This document shows, piece by piece, positions 43,701-56,548 of a DNA stretch of 64,000 nucleotides. Below the pieces are notes generated by a model that was given only the letters and a program-made list of their open reading frames with translations, was not told the origin of the DNA and searched no databases. Source of the DNA: Amyelois transitella (taxonomy: Eukaryota; Arthropoda; Insecta; Lepidoptera; Pyralidae); assembly GCF_032362555.1 (NCBI RefSeq), contig NC_083506.1, forward strand, positions 4,139,501 to 4,203,500, read 5' to 3'. Made by a program: the position numbers and the translations under genes. Each line of letters begins with the position of its first letter. The stretch's first letter is position 1.

Positions 43701-46700
43701 ATGCGTAAATATGAACATGCGCAATTATGAGTGCTCAGTACATTGCTCAAGCGTTTTTTTGTTAATCGATCAGCAATCGATCGCCCGTAAAAAGTGCAAC
43801 GTGAACAGTTTTGAAATAGTTATGATATTATCGAGTTGTGATGGTATGTGCTGATTTTATGACAATTGGCAATATTAACGGTGCGTTTTGGTACGAGTGT
43901 AGATCAATAGGTATATTGTAAATACATGTATATCAATAGGTATATTGAAAATCAAATAAGGAATGTAAGTTATTCGTAAGCAACTTACACACAAATCATA
44001 CAATGTAATTGCCATACCTATATGTTATCCTATTTAAGGTACCTACATTAGCTTTTATTTTTAATATTATTCTGATCTTAATGCAGCCCTAACCTATAGA
44101 TCCTATACGCCATAATGATAATAATCGACGCGACAGAGGGACAATAGCTCGGTTAATGGGCATATAGTCAGCTGTCGGTGCGCCGGCGCAGCCTGAAGAA
44201 CTACCAACTACCAACACCCCTTGTTTTAATCCACGCTAAGCAAAATTTATAATCACCGAAGCTAAGAACTTTGGCACAATTTTTGTGGTGACATTCGGAG
44301 GCCTTATTGTATGTTCTCTAATAGATTTCTTCATAACTGTTTACTGATTCATATTTCCATGGTAGGTCCAATATTTACAAGTTTTAATGAGATTGACAGT
44401 GTGGTACTAAATCTAACTAATTAAGATATTCTAAAAACAATAATTCATGACTATACCTCTGTGACTTGTTAAAGTGCATGTAAAACGAATTATTGAAAAT
44501 GAACTAAAAATTATAAAAAGTCAATTCATTTGTCCTTATCTATTGTTACACTCGACTGGTCAATGCTCGCCACAGGTGTTACTGCGGTTCAGCCAATGAA
44601 GGTTTGTTGATTTCAAAACGCCTCGCAATGGCGTAACATCAATTATGGAAATTCCATATTTAAACTTCCCAATACTCTCGTTAGTTCCCAATTATCGGGT
44701 TCCATTCTCATTATAACAGAGATTCTAAGTTTTCGTGGTTTTTAGCGGCGCAGAGTGCGTGTATTGTGTTTAAAACAAAAGGTTCCGTAGCACCACTCGA
44801 GTTTAATTTTCGAGTGCGAGTTAGTATTTTTGAATTGGTTATAATCGTGGGATAAACAATGGGGAGAGTGCATTGGTGTGTGGAGACACGCCCAGCGTAT
44901 GCGTCCGTTTCTACTTACTAGTGACGGTTGAGTTATTTTTTAATTGTATTCGAGTGGTCGAAGTATTGTCGAAAGAGTATTTTCCATTGAGTTTAGCGGA
45001 CCCCCAAAATCATGATTAGTGGGATTCTAATTTAACGGATAAGAGATGAATAGCTGTTCTGGAAATCTTAATTTCTTTGTTAAGACGATATAACTTCATT
45101 TCGAACACGTGTTTCGAATATAAAACGAGTCTCTATCAGTGCGCCTATAATTTTCTATGTACAATAGACTTTTTGATATTGCTTTTCATAGAGGATTTTC
45201 TGGTTCATTAATATATAATATATTAATATATAAGTTATACAATAATATATAATGTGGTAATGATAAAAAGTATCATACAACAATGTTACCCAAATGTTTT
45301 CTAATAGCTATCATTACCTGCATAAAGATAATAAGTTATACCCATCGATATGAGAAGTAGTTTTCTATTAACGAACCATTACCTTTTATAGTCGAAATGC
45401 AACATACATGCATACAAATATCCACAGCTGTACTTTACAACCATCAGTTTAGCGTTAGAAAAAAATAGTTTTGCATAGAATATGTAAATTTTATGTGAAC
45501 TTGTTTGAAGGGCGGGGGTGAACGATGCGAGACGCGTGGGCAATCATTCTGACGGCTCCCGTCCAGGAACTATACTTACGCACACAGTAACAATAGCACT
45601 CACACACCTGTTTAGCCTACAACAAAGTGCACTTAATACTAGTAATCCTCCTAAACACATGCTACGCAAATAAGTATCGCATTTACTGTGTTCAAAAGCG
45701 TATTTTGTACTTACTAGACGTTGTCGCTGTAAGCGTATGAAATATTTACTCCAACAATTGCATGATAATTATACTTTTATCCGCATAGATAATTCCGGTT
45801 AATGAATTTAACGTTTGTGATAACATCGCGAGCGAACGCACACACGCACTGCCACGCATTCTCACGCACACGAATAAAGATAAAATATTTTTTTCGAATG
45901 AGAAATAATTGTTTTGTAGAGGAAGTTGCGGATTCGAACGCATCGTAATCGTAACGTTTTTTTTTAAATGCACGCAATGTCATTTATTTCAGCCGGTGTT
46001 TTAGTGAGTGCAATTTGTTTGTGCTTACTTTGGGGTTCTCGATGTTTATCTTGTTCACCCTTGAAATTATATGAAACTATATAAATACTTATGTTAAATA
46101 AACTGCCAACATGTTAACAATATGTAGATATAATAATTAAGTACTTACAGTTTGTAGAAGACTCAAAATAGCTAAGTGTTTAAAAAAAAAAAACATGTAA
46201 ACCACCACCAATGTAAATGTAAATTAATTTTGAATAAGTGCATGTAATTTTTTTAAAGAAAGCAGGGAACAAAAATTTACGTTACGATTTCTGCGCACGA
46301 CACAAAGATAACTTGGAAATCACAAAATCTTGTCCACGAAAAAAGGTAATTGCCATAGAAATCGAGTGCGCACACGCATCGGAATTAAGCAATTAATGCG
46401 CCACCCCATATCTACCGACAATCTAGCTCTCATCGAATGAACAATCGGCAACTAGCAAACAGTAGCAGTACGATTATAATAATTTGCGGGTAGTTGGGAA
46501 ACTCGTCACACTCCTGCGTACATCGATTCATCAGCGGATGCGTTGCGATTTCTATCGATTAACGGTCACTAAGTTTTTCGCGAGAAAAAAGCACAATTAT
46601 TATAATGATCGTCCTAGTATGGGATCCAGCAGTTGTATATGCAAATGCTAAACTAATTAAGAGGGAAATTATTTTCAATGGTGTTTTGCGTGCGAGGAAA

Positions 46701-47488
46701 AAAACTGCGGTTTATGCAGGGGAACCGTTCATTGTCACTGATAGTATAAGGGCTCCCACACGTTTTCGACCTGCTATTATATTGCAGCACGATGGAGTTA
46801 TAATTATTTTAATTCTAAGAAAAACAAACAGATAGGAAACTATACAAACCTACAGAAATAAGCGTAAAAAGCATTACCCATTCAGTTAACGGGTGTCAGT
46901 TAACTGAGAGGATATTTAATCATAGTAAGGTTAAAAGAAATATTTCCCTGGTACATTTTTCAATTAAGTCTATTTCAGAGTTTCTTGAAGATGTAAATTT
47001 TATTTGCTTCTCTATTACGATCGATGTTCAGTGCAACTGCGTATACCTAAATTTGTTTATCTGTTTAAATTAAGTGCATAATCTAATCAATAGTGTTTAT
47101 GGTCGCATTAAACAATTATTTGTATTGCAGTTTAATGAGACATGGCCCTTATAAGGTTGATCGATCTATTGACAGATGTGAAAACACCGTTTTTGTCTTC
47201 AATGCAACAACTTTCACTGATATGTATCGGTATGATATGTCTCAGTGTATAGTTTTAAATTATTTCCCTTATCATGAATTGTTATAATTCTTCACTTGGT
47301 TATTTTATTTTTTGTTTCTAATTGTATTATTTATTTTCTAAAAACTTTTATAATGTATAATTTTGATAAAAAATAATGGAAGGAAATCGTATCGAGATAT
47401 TTTCGTCCTTATTAAAAAAAAGTATAATGTCTACGTATTTATTTATTTATTTTAAAATGTTATGATTTTTACATATCAATACAGGCTA
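43701..47488. other. Non-coding stretch with a few GC-richer patches
   Basis: 43904-43955 holds a direct repeat of ATCAATAGGTATATTG. 46350-46600 is GC-richer with ATCGAT words. Short open frames (for example 46605-46835) resemble no protein. No gene recognised. Confidence 0.35.
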
Positions 47489-47578
47489 TCAATTCCATCT
47501 TTAAGCCATACAGTTGAACAACAGTTGACTGTTGGCTCTGTTTGTCTTGAAACGGATAAAAACGTCATTATATGCATA
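47489..47578 (-). repeat. 250-bp moth repeat family, partial copy
   Basis: AATTCCATCTTTAAGCCATA, GACTGTTGGCTCTGTTTGTC and AACGTCATTATATGCATA in family order. Confidence 0.65.
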
Positions 47579-47764
47579 AATGTAGCATAAAAAGCAGTTT
47601 TAAAGTGCTCCTGACTCCAATATTGTTTTACGATTTACTACAGAATTTTTATCTGAAATAGCGCTACCTTTAAAATAGGTATACAAAAGAAATATATCGC
47701 AAACAATATCCATAAATTTATATTCAACTTCAAATATCGAACTATCGTTCTTCCATTGTCTAAA

Positions 47765-47935
47765 ATCTAAAGCCGTTACGCATTGGACCCTTGGCCTTTT
47801 TAAAGCGGCTTAGCCCTCAATAGGTCGGGAACTCGAGAAGGAAAGGGTTCGTCTCAATGCCGGTTATCGCGACTTAATCTTAGCCGGCAAATTAGGATTA
47901 ATTGAACTTTTTCCTTTTAATTCTGAGCTCCTTTG
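47765..47935. promoter_or_regulatory. Candidate regulatory block with Otd/Bicoid-type sites
   Basis: CTTAATCTTAGCC at about 47874 and TTAGGATTAATTGAAC at about 47891 hold TAATC/GGATTA cores. The block is GC-richer than its flanks. Motif-level evidence only. Confidence 0.2.
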
Positions 47936-49509
47936 TATACATGCGTAATTTGTTCAGCATGCCATTGGCGGATTTATATAGAGCTGCACACACAAATTTA
48001 CTAAGTTTTGATTGGACATATGATTAAAAAAAGTCTAACGGCTACTTTAGTTTCACATTAAATTTTAGTATGAAAGGTAATTGTTTTACAAAAGCAGCTT
48101 ACTTTTTTAGCTGTTAGTCGCTTAAGTAAAAATATGACGTCAAAGTCTTAGTATAAATTATTTATGAATCTCATATTTTGAAGTGGGCGGTCATCTGCCA
48201 ATAATTTTATGACGATGCTTGATGTTTTCGACCTTGTAACGATTATGCAGATCTACTTAAAATGAAATAATAATTAGATAAGATAACAATAACCGTAGTA
48301 TTTGCCTTGTAAGAGGCTCTACGATTAAGACTCAAAGATTCCCATTGTTTAACCTGCCTGTCTTGTTTCAAGGTTCATCTTGTCACATGATTTTGAATAA
48401 CAATAGCGCTTTTCCCGCCCACTACTCAAAATATAAGTAATGTAATTAGCTTAAGAAAATGTGATTTATGAATAATCATGTAAATTTATAGATTCGTTTT
48501 AAACATTTATCTACTATATAATTAGTATGATAAATTATTTAAAGTCATCACATAATATGAGAGTCGCAAATTTTGTCTACAGATCTATAGAAAATCTAGT
48601 TTATTTATTTTCCACTTTTAATAATTGTGAAAATAAAATCAGAAAAAAGAGACAAAATGAAAAAAAAATCTCTATCAATTTACCACTGACACGATTATAA
48701 AAAACTTACTTCAAAATTTTCTCAGAACCTTTAATCTGTGGTAATATCCGCTCGTTGTTGATACACGATGCGACGCAGCAATTTTGAATTAAGGGGGTGA
48801 GGGGGTTAGGTATCTATAACCCGATGGCGGTTACGGGCTCTCAGGTGTGACGCGGCGGAAGCCCACTATCATTAAACTACCCACATAGGTGCGTATCCGA
48901 ACGCACGCACCCTCACATACACAATCCGCCATATTTACGCAAAACGCCTTTGTGTGCAGGGCACGTATTGAGCGATGAGCTTTTATTTTAATTTCAAAGT
49001 TCTAGATACCAGCAATTTTGAATAGTAATTAAAGTGTCGAAGAAAATATATGGTCATTTTTATATTACCCACAACTAAGTAGGGACGGACTAAAGGCATG
49101 AAAAATATACAATGATCATCACAAATTTGGGAAATTATATAAACAATCCAGCCGTTATTTAAACAAAAAACATCCATCTATACGCAAGCGTCGTCTCGGA
49201 AATGTACCAATTATCTAATTAATATTTATTTATGTGTTAAATTTTACGATGGAGATATTAAATATATGACATATAAGTAAGTACCTGATTAATTATATAA
49301 ACTAATATAGCATGAAGATTGATCATGCAAACAAAGTTAAGCAATTCTCTGTAATTTTATAAGCAACCGTTAATAAGCATTTGCATATGCACATCATTGG
49401 TACATAATTAAATTTGTACCCACCGATGTGGAGTGTATGGGAAATTATGTAGAACCGGACTAGGAAATAACCCTTTGTTCAATAATATATCGGCATCCAT
49501 AGCGATACA
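47936..49509. other. Non-coding stretch
   Basis: 48770-48965 is GC-richer, with a CAGGTGTGA T-box-like half site near 48842. No gene recognised. Confidence 0.3.
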
Positions 49510-49690
49510 TTTATACTAATATTATTAATCCCTGTTTGTCTGTCCTCTGTCTGTTACCCTTCAACGGCTAAACTGCTTTACAAATATTGATAACATTTGG
49601 CATGGATATTGTTAAAACCGAGGTCAAACATGACTTTTTCTGGACATTCTCATGAAAGCCTTATTTTACCAAAATTATAGCCATTTAGTG
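49510..49690 (+). mobile_element. Helitron-like fragment
   Basis: TTATACTAATATTATTAATC, then CCCTGTTTGTCTGTC and CAACGGCTAAACTGCTTTAC, the usual 5' part of moth Helitron-like repeats. No CTAG end was found. Confidence 0.45.
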
Positions 49691-49770
49691 GTCCGATACC
49701 TGTGGAATACTCATTGCCTTTAACACCAGCGCCAACGACATGGCAGCCGCGATAACAATTAAACAGTAGA

Positions 49771-49855
49771 GCTGTCCCGCTTTACATCATAATAAAAAGC
49801 GATAGTTTTTCGCGCGATAAAAACGGTATCGCGCATGTCATGCTACAGGGGCTGC
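49771..49855 (+). repeat. GCGATAG repeat, copy 3
   Basis: CTGTCCCGCTTTACATCATA, AAAAAGCGATAGTTTTTCGC and GCGATAAAAACGGTATCGCG, matching 19461 and 26591. Confidence 0.75.
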
Positions 49856-50524
49856 ACATAATAAAAGTATGTAATTAACAATGCATGAATTTTTATGATC
49901 GGTTGAATGTTTTCAAAGTTTAGCCCTTACAAACAAACAATCAAAATTACAAACTTTACCACTTTAAAGTATTAGTAAATTAAAAAAAGAATATACTTAA
50001 TTACAATAAACCTATTATGTGTATAGTAAGTATAATTTTGGTCACTACAATTATTTCGGCTTTGTCCCATAAACTATGTAATGGTAAAATAAAATTATCG
50101 TCTCAATTTGTTTATTACACTTTGTACTTAATAAAACATTTTAATTAAGTACCTCTTAATAATATAATTTATCTGTAAACATTAATCGCAATAAAAAAAC
50201 ATCATTGGCATACTTAATGGAAAAATAACTCGATAATATTTTAATAAGTTTTATTTGTCGTTAAGATGTGACGTCCGTGTCAATACCACTACTAAAACTA
50301 AATTGTTTAAAGTGTAAGAATATTTTTTTAATGTAAAAGAAACATGGTAATATAAGTACATAATATGAATGTATGTAAATTATGGGATAGTGTAATATGA
50401 TTTACATCGGCAATTGATAAGTCATTCAGAGTAAGTTACTATTACCTATTACTACTTACATTGTCGACAGTAAGCCATCCCAACTATTTTGATACACCTT
50501 AGCTCACTGAAGTCGTAACCCTCT
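49856..50524. other. Non-coding stretch
   Basis: AT-rich; nothing recognised. Confidence 0.35.
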
Positions 50525-50682
50525 AGAATAGAATAGAATAGATTTATTTTCAAAATTGGATACAAGGTATCACTTATTGACGTCACATCACTTAAATCTA
50601 ATTATAACTACTACCGCTTCCAAAGCGCATGTGTAGAAGAAGCGGCGGAACAAACTACACTGCAGCATTTTCATCGGACGTC
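50525..50682 (-). repeat. Dispersed repeat, copy 2 (probable LINE 3' end)
   Basis: Starts with a GAATA tandem (three units), then TTTATTTTCAAAATTGGATA, and continues as in 14949-15080. Confidence 0.82.
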
Positions 50683-52066
50683 AATATCATTTATACACTC
50701 TCTCATTCATACTGCACAATTTGGTACCTGGAGTTCGCCCCTGTTATACCCTGCCATCCGGCGACACAGACCGCTAGACACCCACTTCTGGACAATAAAA
50801 TTATTATCCTGCTTATTGAAATTCGCTTGGCGATGGTTAATCGTCATTGTATCCAGGGTGTGCATAGTTTTTTATGTCGTTGTTGTGTATTTGGTTTGCC
50901 TAGTTCACATAATGATGCTTGATATTAGGTACTCTGAATATTCCTAATCTATAGGTACATACAAAACCCTTCCGATACTGAGTAATGACTGTCATATTAC
51001 TGCCAGACAATCCACGTCTCAAACCCCAATGGTTTTTCGAGCAAAGAGACTTGAAATTTGGTAGGTAGGTTCTTTATGTGATCTAGGCATGCACTAAGAC
51101 AAGATTTCCCAAAATTCCCGCAGGAATAGGAATCACTTCATCAGGATTTATTGTACCAAGCTAAAGGCGGGTTCGCAGGCGTCCTTTAATAGGTGTAAGT
51201 AATATTAGAAATGAGCAATTGTTTGTTTGGTTGTTTGTTTTCTCTTTTAATTATTCTAGTTAAAGTAGGTACTTGACCAATGCACATTAACATGTACTGT
51301 CTCATCAGTCATGTACAAAAACTGTTTTGTTATCGAAAATGATAATTACTCCACTTGTCGGTGTGAATCGGTCATAGAAATAATTAATATTGTAATGCCA
51401 CAATTAAGCAGCATTCCAGATGAACGTGGACTTCGAGTCTTTTCAAGACTTAGTGAAAAGCCTAATGAACAAATACGTGATTTTTTCATGTATTTACAAT
51501 ATTACCAGATACAGCAAGCGTTAAGCATGATTTTTATGTTTTATTAATAGAAAAGTGATACCTAGGTTTTATCGCAGTTTGTACTAAAGACCCGCCTTGC
51601 TACTTACAAGGTGCAAATATATCGATATCTCGGTGGTAATATCTAGTAATTACACATTTCGCATCCACTAATTTTCACTTACACACCAATTAAGTTAAGC
51701 ATCGCACATACGCAGGAACTTTTTGCGCGGTTTTGCAAAGTCTACTTGCTTTACTTTGTTTTTGTACCGCATAGGTTTTACAGAATAATATCCAACTTTT
51801 TCAAAGCACTTAAAATATGAAGCGAAATATTATTATTTACATCTTTTTCTAAATAACTGTTTATACCAAAGTACTGCGGCACACTCTTTGATGTATTAGT
51901 TTGTCATTGTGACACAGTCCTAATTGTTTCAAAAAAGTGCAATAAAAATAATAAAAGAATTAGTTGGAATAAAAAACGTACAATGGTTCACAGGCATAAA
52001 ACTTTCGCATTGCATGATTATTACAAGCATTATAAAAACGGGAATTATGACGGTACATGGCTAAAA
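50683..52066. other. Non-coding stretch with repeat trace
   Basis: 51010-51200 contains GACTTGAAATTTGGTAGGTA and CAAAATTCCCGCAGGAATAG, which resemble moth Helitron-type repeats. Short plus-strand frames at 50629 and 51311 have no known domain. Confidence 0.35.
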
Positions 52067-52342
52067 TCTATACTAATATTATAAAGCTGAAGATTTATTT
52101 ATATTTGTTTGTACGCACTAATCTCAGGAACTACTGGTTCGAATTGAAAAATTATTTTTGCGTTGAATAGACCATTTATCGAAGAAGGCTTAAGGCTATA
52201 TAACATCACACTGGAACTATGAGAAGCAAAGAAATAATGGAAAATGTGAAAAATAACGGGGAAAATTATTCACCCATTATTGAGGGCTTCAATGATGCCT
52301 AAAATAACTAAACCACGCGGAAGAAGTCGCGGGCACAGCTAG
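52067..52342 (+). mobile_element. Helitron-like element, 276 bp, both ends present
   Basis: Begins TCTATACTAATATTATAAAG right after an A and ends GTCGCGGGCACAGCTAG right before a T. That gives the 5'-TC / CTRR-3' termini and A|T insertion site of Helitrons, without target duplication. A short CGCG...CGCG stem lies near the 3' end. No Rep/helicase is encoded, so it is non-autonomous. Confidence 0.8.
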
Positions 52343-53503
52343 TTTTTAATATGATGCCGATAGGTAAAAATTCCACCGCACAGATGTAGCTATGACACCG
52401 GTACACTAGTAACCCTGTGACCACGGTCGGCGAAACCCGGTCGAAACGTCAGGAGTAAACGGTATGTTCGCGTTAATTCCCGTTTGCATACATTAATAAA
52501 AGTATACCGCTACACTGTCTACGATTTGTGAAGGTCATTGAAGGGTGTATGCTTGTCTATGGATCCCAAATACTTACGTATCTTTAGTCAATCTTTTCCA
52601 GTCTCTACCCTTTTGATTGTTTCTAAATAAGTGGAACTAACTTGTTGAGTTACAGAGAACGATTACACACATACGCATAATAAAATCAACATAAATAATC
52701 ATTAGCGAATCATTCATCCCAAATGCCTCCGTTGCCTGACATCAGAATCTAGGAGTGATAGCATAAGATCCTATATTTAGAATCTGTGCTCTGATTAATG
52801 CGTGTTTTAGTACGTGTTAGTGTGTTAGTCTATGTCAATTGACACCGTAACCCCAAGGTTTAGAGCTATCCTACAACGCCGTGATGTAACCGGGATCTGA
52901 AATATTTGGAACTGACTTTATCTTCAACGAAATTGATAATAATTTGATAACAAAAAAAAAATCTCAAATACTTGGCTGTCTTTTTAATGAAGAGTTCTTG
53001 GTAAAAATATTTTTAGATAGCATTTATTTTTCGAGAACCAAACTAATATAAAGCATCTTAAATATCGTCAGTAGACATAAAACATTTATCCTAACCTTTA
53101 CTTAAAAAAAATATCGTGAAATTATTTATCAACATTGCATTATTATTCAAAATCAAATTCAATGAAATCCAAATGTTGTTATTCGATTACACTGTATAGG
53201 TATCTTGACGTAAATCCTGACGGTTAATTCGCAAATCACATTCGGAATCTCTTTGAACAATGCATTATCCAACAATTATGGCGATAAATAAATAAATCTG
53301 TGTAATCTAAATCCGCGGCTCTGTTCGATAAATCCGATAATTAAGTCATTACAAGTTTTATCTTCTTAGTATTGTGCCGTCCTTATCCGTATCACGGTGG
53401 ATTATCCTAGGCCTTATCACAAAAACCTACGATATATATGCGTTTTATATGAAGCACACGGAAATTTTGAATTCAAGGAATTATAGTATTTCCAAAAAGG
53501 TAA
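52343..53503. other. Non-coding stretch
   Basis: Nothing recognised. Confidence 0.35.
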
Positions 53504-53578
53504 CTTAGATGTCTTTTACGACATCCACGGCAAAGATATGAACTGTTTTTATTCTAAAGTACCGGAAACCATACGCAA
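53504..53578 (+). repeat. 250-bp moth repeat family, 3' end fragment
   Basis: GTCTTTTACGACATCCACGG to TACCGGAAACCATACGCA. Confidence 0.7.
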
Positions 53579-53727
53579 TTTATTTATTTATTTTACTTAT
53601 TTTAGTACCAATAAAATGAATAACGCCAATGTAAAGGTTTTCACCATGGATTTCCACAACATAAGATATTAATTGTATTTTCAAGCTTATGCGCAATTAC
53701 TTATACGCTAGCAATTTAAATCTGATT

Positions 53728-53808
53728 CTATCATTAATGCATCCAGCTGAACGTGGTCTTCCGGTTTTTTGGAGGCTATTGGCTCTGTCTACCCCGTAAG
53801 GGTATATG
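53728..53808 (-). repeat. 250-bp moth repeat family, 5' half
   Basis: CATCCAGCTGAACGTGGTCT and TTGGCTCTGTCTACCCCGTA; lies 64 bp before another copy in the same orientation. Confidence 0.65.
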
Positions 53809-53871
53809 CTCAACAAAATTAATTTTCCATACCTTTGACGAAGTTTCTTACGATTTATCCTTGTGGTTTTC

Positions 53872-54114
53872 GGCAACAATAAAAAAAAGGATAGGACCAC
53901 TCCGTCTCTTTTCCATGGATGTCGTACAAGACGAGTAAGGAATACCTAGATTTATTAAATTGGGATCTTTCTTTTAGGCGATGGGCTAGGAACCTGTCAC
54001 TATTTAAGTCTCAATTTCATCATTGAGCCATACAGCTGAACGCTGAAGACCCAAAAGTCTTGTTAGGGCCACCTGTCTACCCCGTAAGGAAGACGTTACT
54101 ATATGTATGTATGT
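53872..54114 (-). repeat. 250-bp moth repeat family, near full-length copy
   Basis: From TGTGGTTTTCGGCAACAATA through AGGACCACTCCGTCTCTTTT and GCGATGGGCTAGGAACCTGT to CTGTCTACCCCGTAAGGAAG and the TATGTATGTATG end. Confidence 0.85.
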
Positions 54115-54424
54115 TCGTACGATTTATCACGGAAACGACATGAGTACTCTAGATATAGTACTCAAATCAAGTCTAACAATTCCTAATCGGAAAGATTATT
54201 TACCGTCGTGATTATCGCTAATTAATACTCAAGCAGTTCACGATTTAAATGGAATAACCCAGTTAAACCACTTGTAGTAAATAGAGTTATCGCAGTACAG
54301 ACTAATTTACAGCTTGAAAATAGTGATGTTATAAGCAATTGGTGTGACTATGATTTTTTTTTACATTAATTGTCAAAAAAAATTCATTAAATACTCTGAC
54401 AAAGTCAGTATATAGGTATGAGAA

Positions 54425-54504
54425 TCCTTACTATGAAAGCGAAAGAAAGTTTATTTGTTTGTTTGTCGTCTTTTCTCGCGTTATTTACTGAACTAACCTT
54501 CTTG
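54425..54504 (+). mobile_element. Helitron-like 5' end, copy 1 (truncated)
   Basis: TCCTTACTATGAAAGCGAAA to TTACTGAACTAACCTTCTTG; cut off where copy 2 begins. Confidence 0.5.
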
Positions 54505-54700
54505 TCTATACTAACATTATAAAAGCGAAAGTAAGTTTTCTATGTTTGTTTTCTTTTCACGCGTTATTTACTGGACCAATCTTCTTGAAATTTTGCGTAT
54601 ATATAATGAAGAGCACGAGAAGGACATAGGATACTATTCATCCCGGTTATAATAAAAGTTCCCGGGTAGATTAAACTTCAATTCTTTTGAATGTGGCGCT
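54505..54700 (+). mobile_element. Helitron-like 5' part, copy 2
   Basis: TCTATACTAACATTATAAAA then GCGAAAGTAAGTTTTCTATG and TTACTGGACCAATCTTCTTG, homologous to copy 1 directly upstream. It continues past the point where copy 1 stops. No CTAG terminus was found. Confidence 0.55.
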
Positions 54701-54849
54701 AAATTCGCACGGGTAAAATATATTACTCTAAGATTATGTGGATGTAATGCTGCGTTAATGAAATCGATGATTAAAAAATGTCATATCATAACTAGCAAAT
54801 AACCAGACCATTGTTTAGTTAGATGTGTTATAAATAATGCAATGTTGCA

Positions 54850-55390
54850 GTAATGAATAAGGCGCCGTCCGCTTGAACTTTGGGAATGAACAAAAAAGCT
54901 ATATCAATGGGGCCGCGCTGATTCGCGGAGCACATTAGCTATTGTTGACAAAACTTCCTCCTTAATTAATATGCATCGGCAGTTAATGTACGTGGCCGCA
55001 AGCCGCCGCACGCCTCCACGATTCGCATGCGCAACGCATCTATGCAAAATTTTAGGCGGGATGCGTTTGCTGACGTAACAACGTCCAGACAGACACACTT
55101 TCAAACTCTTTCCGCCTCCTTCATCATCCTCAAGGCAGACCGAGAAAGGAATACTAACTATGCATTTGGACAACGCACGACGCATTCGGTAAAAGCAAGT
55201 TTTGACGACCGCCGGCGCGCATTCCCATGCAAGGTATGCCCGCGGGAGCTATGTCGGCAATTTAAATATTACGGCTACTCAAAAACGTGAGATGAAGGTA
55301 GTAAGAGAGCCCGTGTGGGCCGAGATCTGGCTGAATCTCGGATACAATGAATCCGCCACAAAAAGCGGTAATTATGAGGCGACATTTTTT
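54850..55390. promoter_or_regulatory. GC-rich island, candidate regulatory DNA
   Basis: GC-richer than its flanks and rich in palindromic words. CGCATGCGCAAC at about 55024 is NRF1-like, ATGCAAAAT at about 55042 is octamer-like and TGACGTAA at about 55072 is CRE-like. Open frames run on both strands and in two plus frames, which argues against any one being real. Confidence 0.28.
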
Positions 55391-55539
55391 AGTAATTAAA
55401 TTGTAGCTGCTCAGAGATAATTAATAACATGTGCTTTAATTTCTACATCAAAGTATTTGAGGATATTTTTGTGGAGAAGGGACATGTTGAAATTATGTAT
55501 TATAAAAATACTTGGTGTTTTGTTATTGTCATTGAGCGG

Positions 55540-55830
55540 TGAGCAAATTGTGCAATACAATGCGGGTGGACATTTCACCCACGATGGACAGTGGCCGTTC
55601 CCATGCTGACAAAAAAATATTCAAATGGATTCACGCGCGCCCGCGTCCGAAATTCGCACTGTTTGATGCGCCCGCGCCGATTCCGACAAATCCGTCGCGT
55701 CGGAAGTGGTGGCGCGCGCCGCCCCGACGCCTGTCGATTTGTCGATAGCCCGTGGTCGTTGACCTCGATCAGGACCTTCGATAATGGGCTACTGATAGGC
55801 CTTTATTGGTTAGATTAAGGCGCCTCCAGA
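55540..55830. promoter_or_regulatory. Second GC-rich island
   Basis: 55630-55760 is very rich in CG dinucleotides (GCGCGCCCGCGTCCG-like and GGCGCGCGCCGCCCCGACGC stretches). No gene signal; a CpG-rich regulatory element or an unrecognised exon are both possible. Confidence 0.25.
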
Positions 55831-56458
55831 ATCCCGTCACCGTTAACCCAACAAAAATAAGTTATGACGATATCTTTGTAAATGATTATTTCTTTGGAAT
55901 GATATTAATTTATTTTAGTATTTTACTGGAAAAACACATAGGTATCTAAGTAATTACTTATAACGCAACCTAATCCCACCTTTAAATAGTAATTTATTGT
56001 TTTATAATTATTACATTGTTTAACAATTGCAAATTTTCTTATTTAAAATTTGTAACACTGGTAATTTCTTTATCTGATTGATTTCTAAATAATCTTATTG
56101 TGTATTTCATGATACCTACAAACGATCCTATAAAATTGCGTGTTAAATTAACGTCGCCATAAAAAGTGGTAACCAATTTATCGATGTTACGTATTCCCCT
56201 CACTAATCTCATCGATACGTATTCGGTTAAACAATGCACTTGTTATTCGACAGTTCTGTTTCTAAGTAAACTGCATACTCGCTGAATAAGGCAGCTCATA
56301 CGGCGTCTGCACTTATAATGACTGAATAATATTTTTATGAATCAGTATTTCATATCAATTATAATAACTCACAGGAAATCAATAAAATTAGGGTCGTCTC
56401 GATAAACTGAGAATAATAATGAATGTTTTTAAATCGAATGTTGTATTCGTACATATAA
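55831..56458. other. Non-coding stretch
   Basis: Nothing recognised. Confidence 0.35.
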
Positions 56459-56548
56459 ACATACATACATATAATCACGTTATATTCCTTGTAGGGTAGA
56501 CAGAACCAACAGTCATGTAAAGACAGAAAGGCCACGTTCAGTTATTCC
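56459..56548 (+). repeat. 250-bp moth repeat family, 5' third
   Basis: ACATACATACATATAATCAC, TTGTAGGGTAGACAGAACCA and AAAGGCCACGTTCAGTTATT. Confidence 0.75.

Noticed and set aside
54904-55399. Several overlapping frames of 65-93 codons
   Set aside because: Frames are open on both strands and in two plus frames at once, which reflects few stop codons in a GC-rich island.
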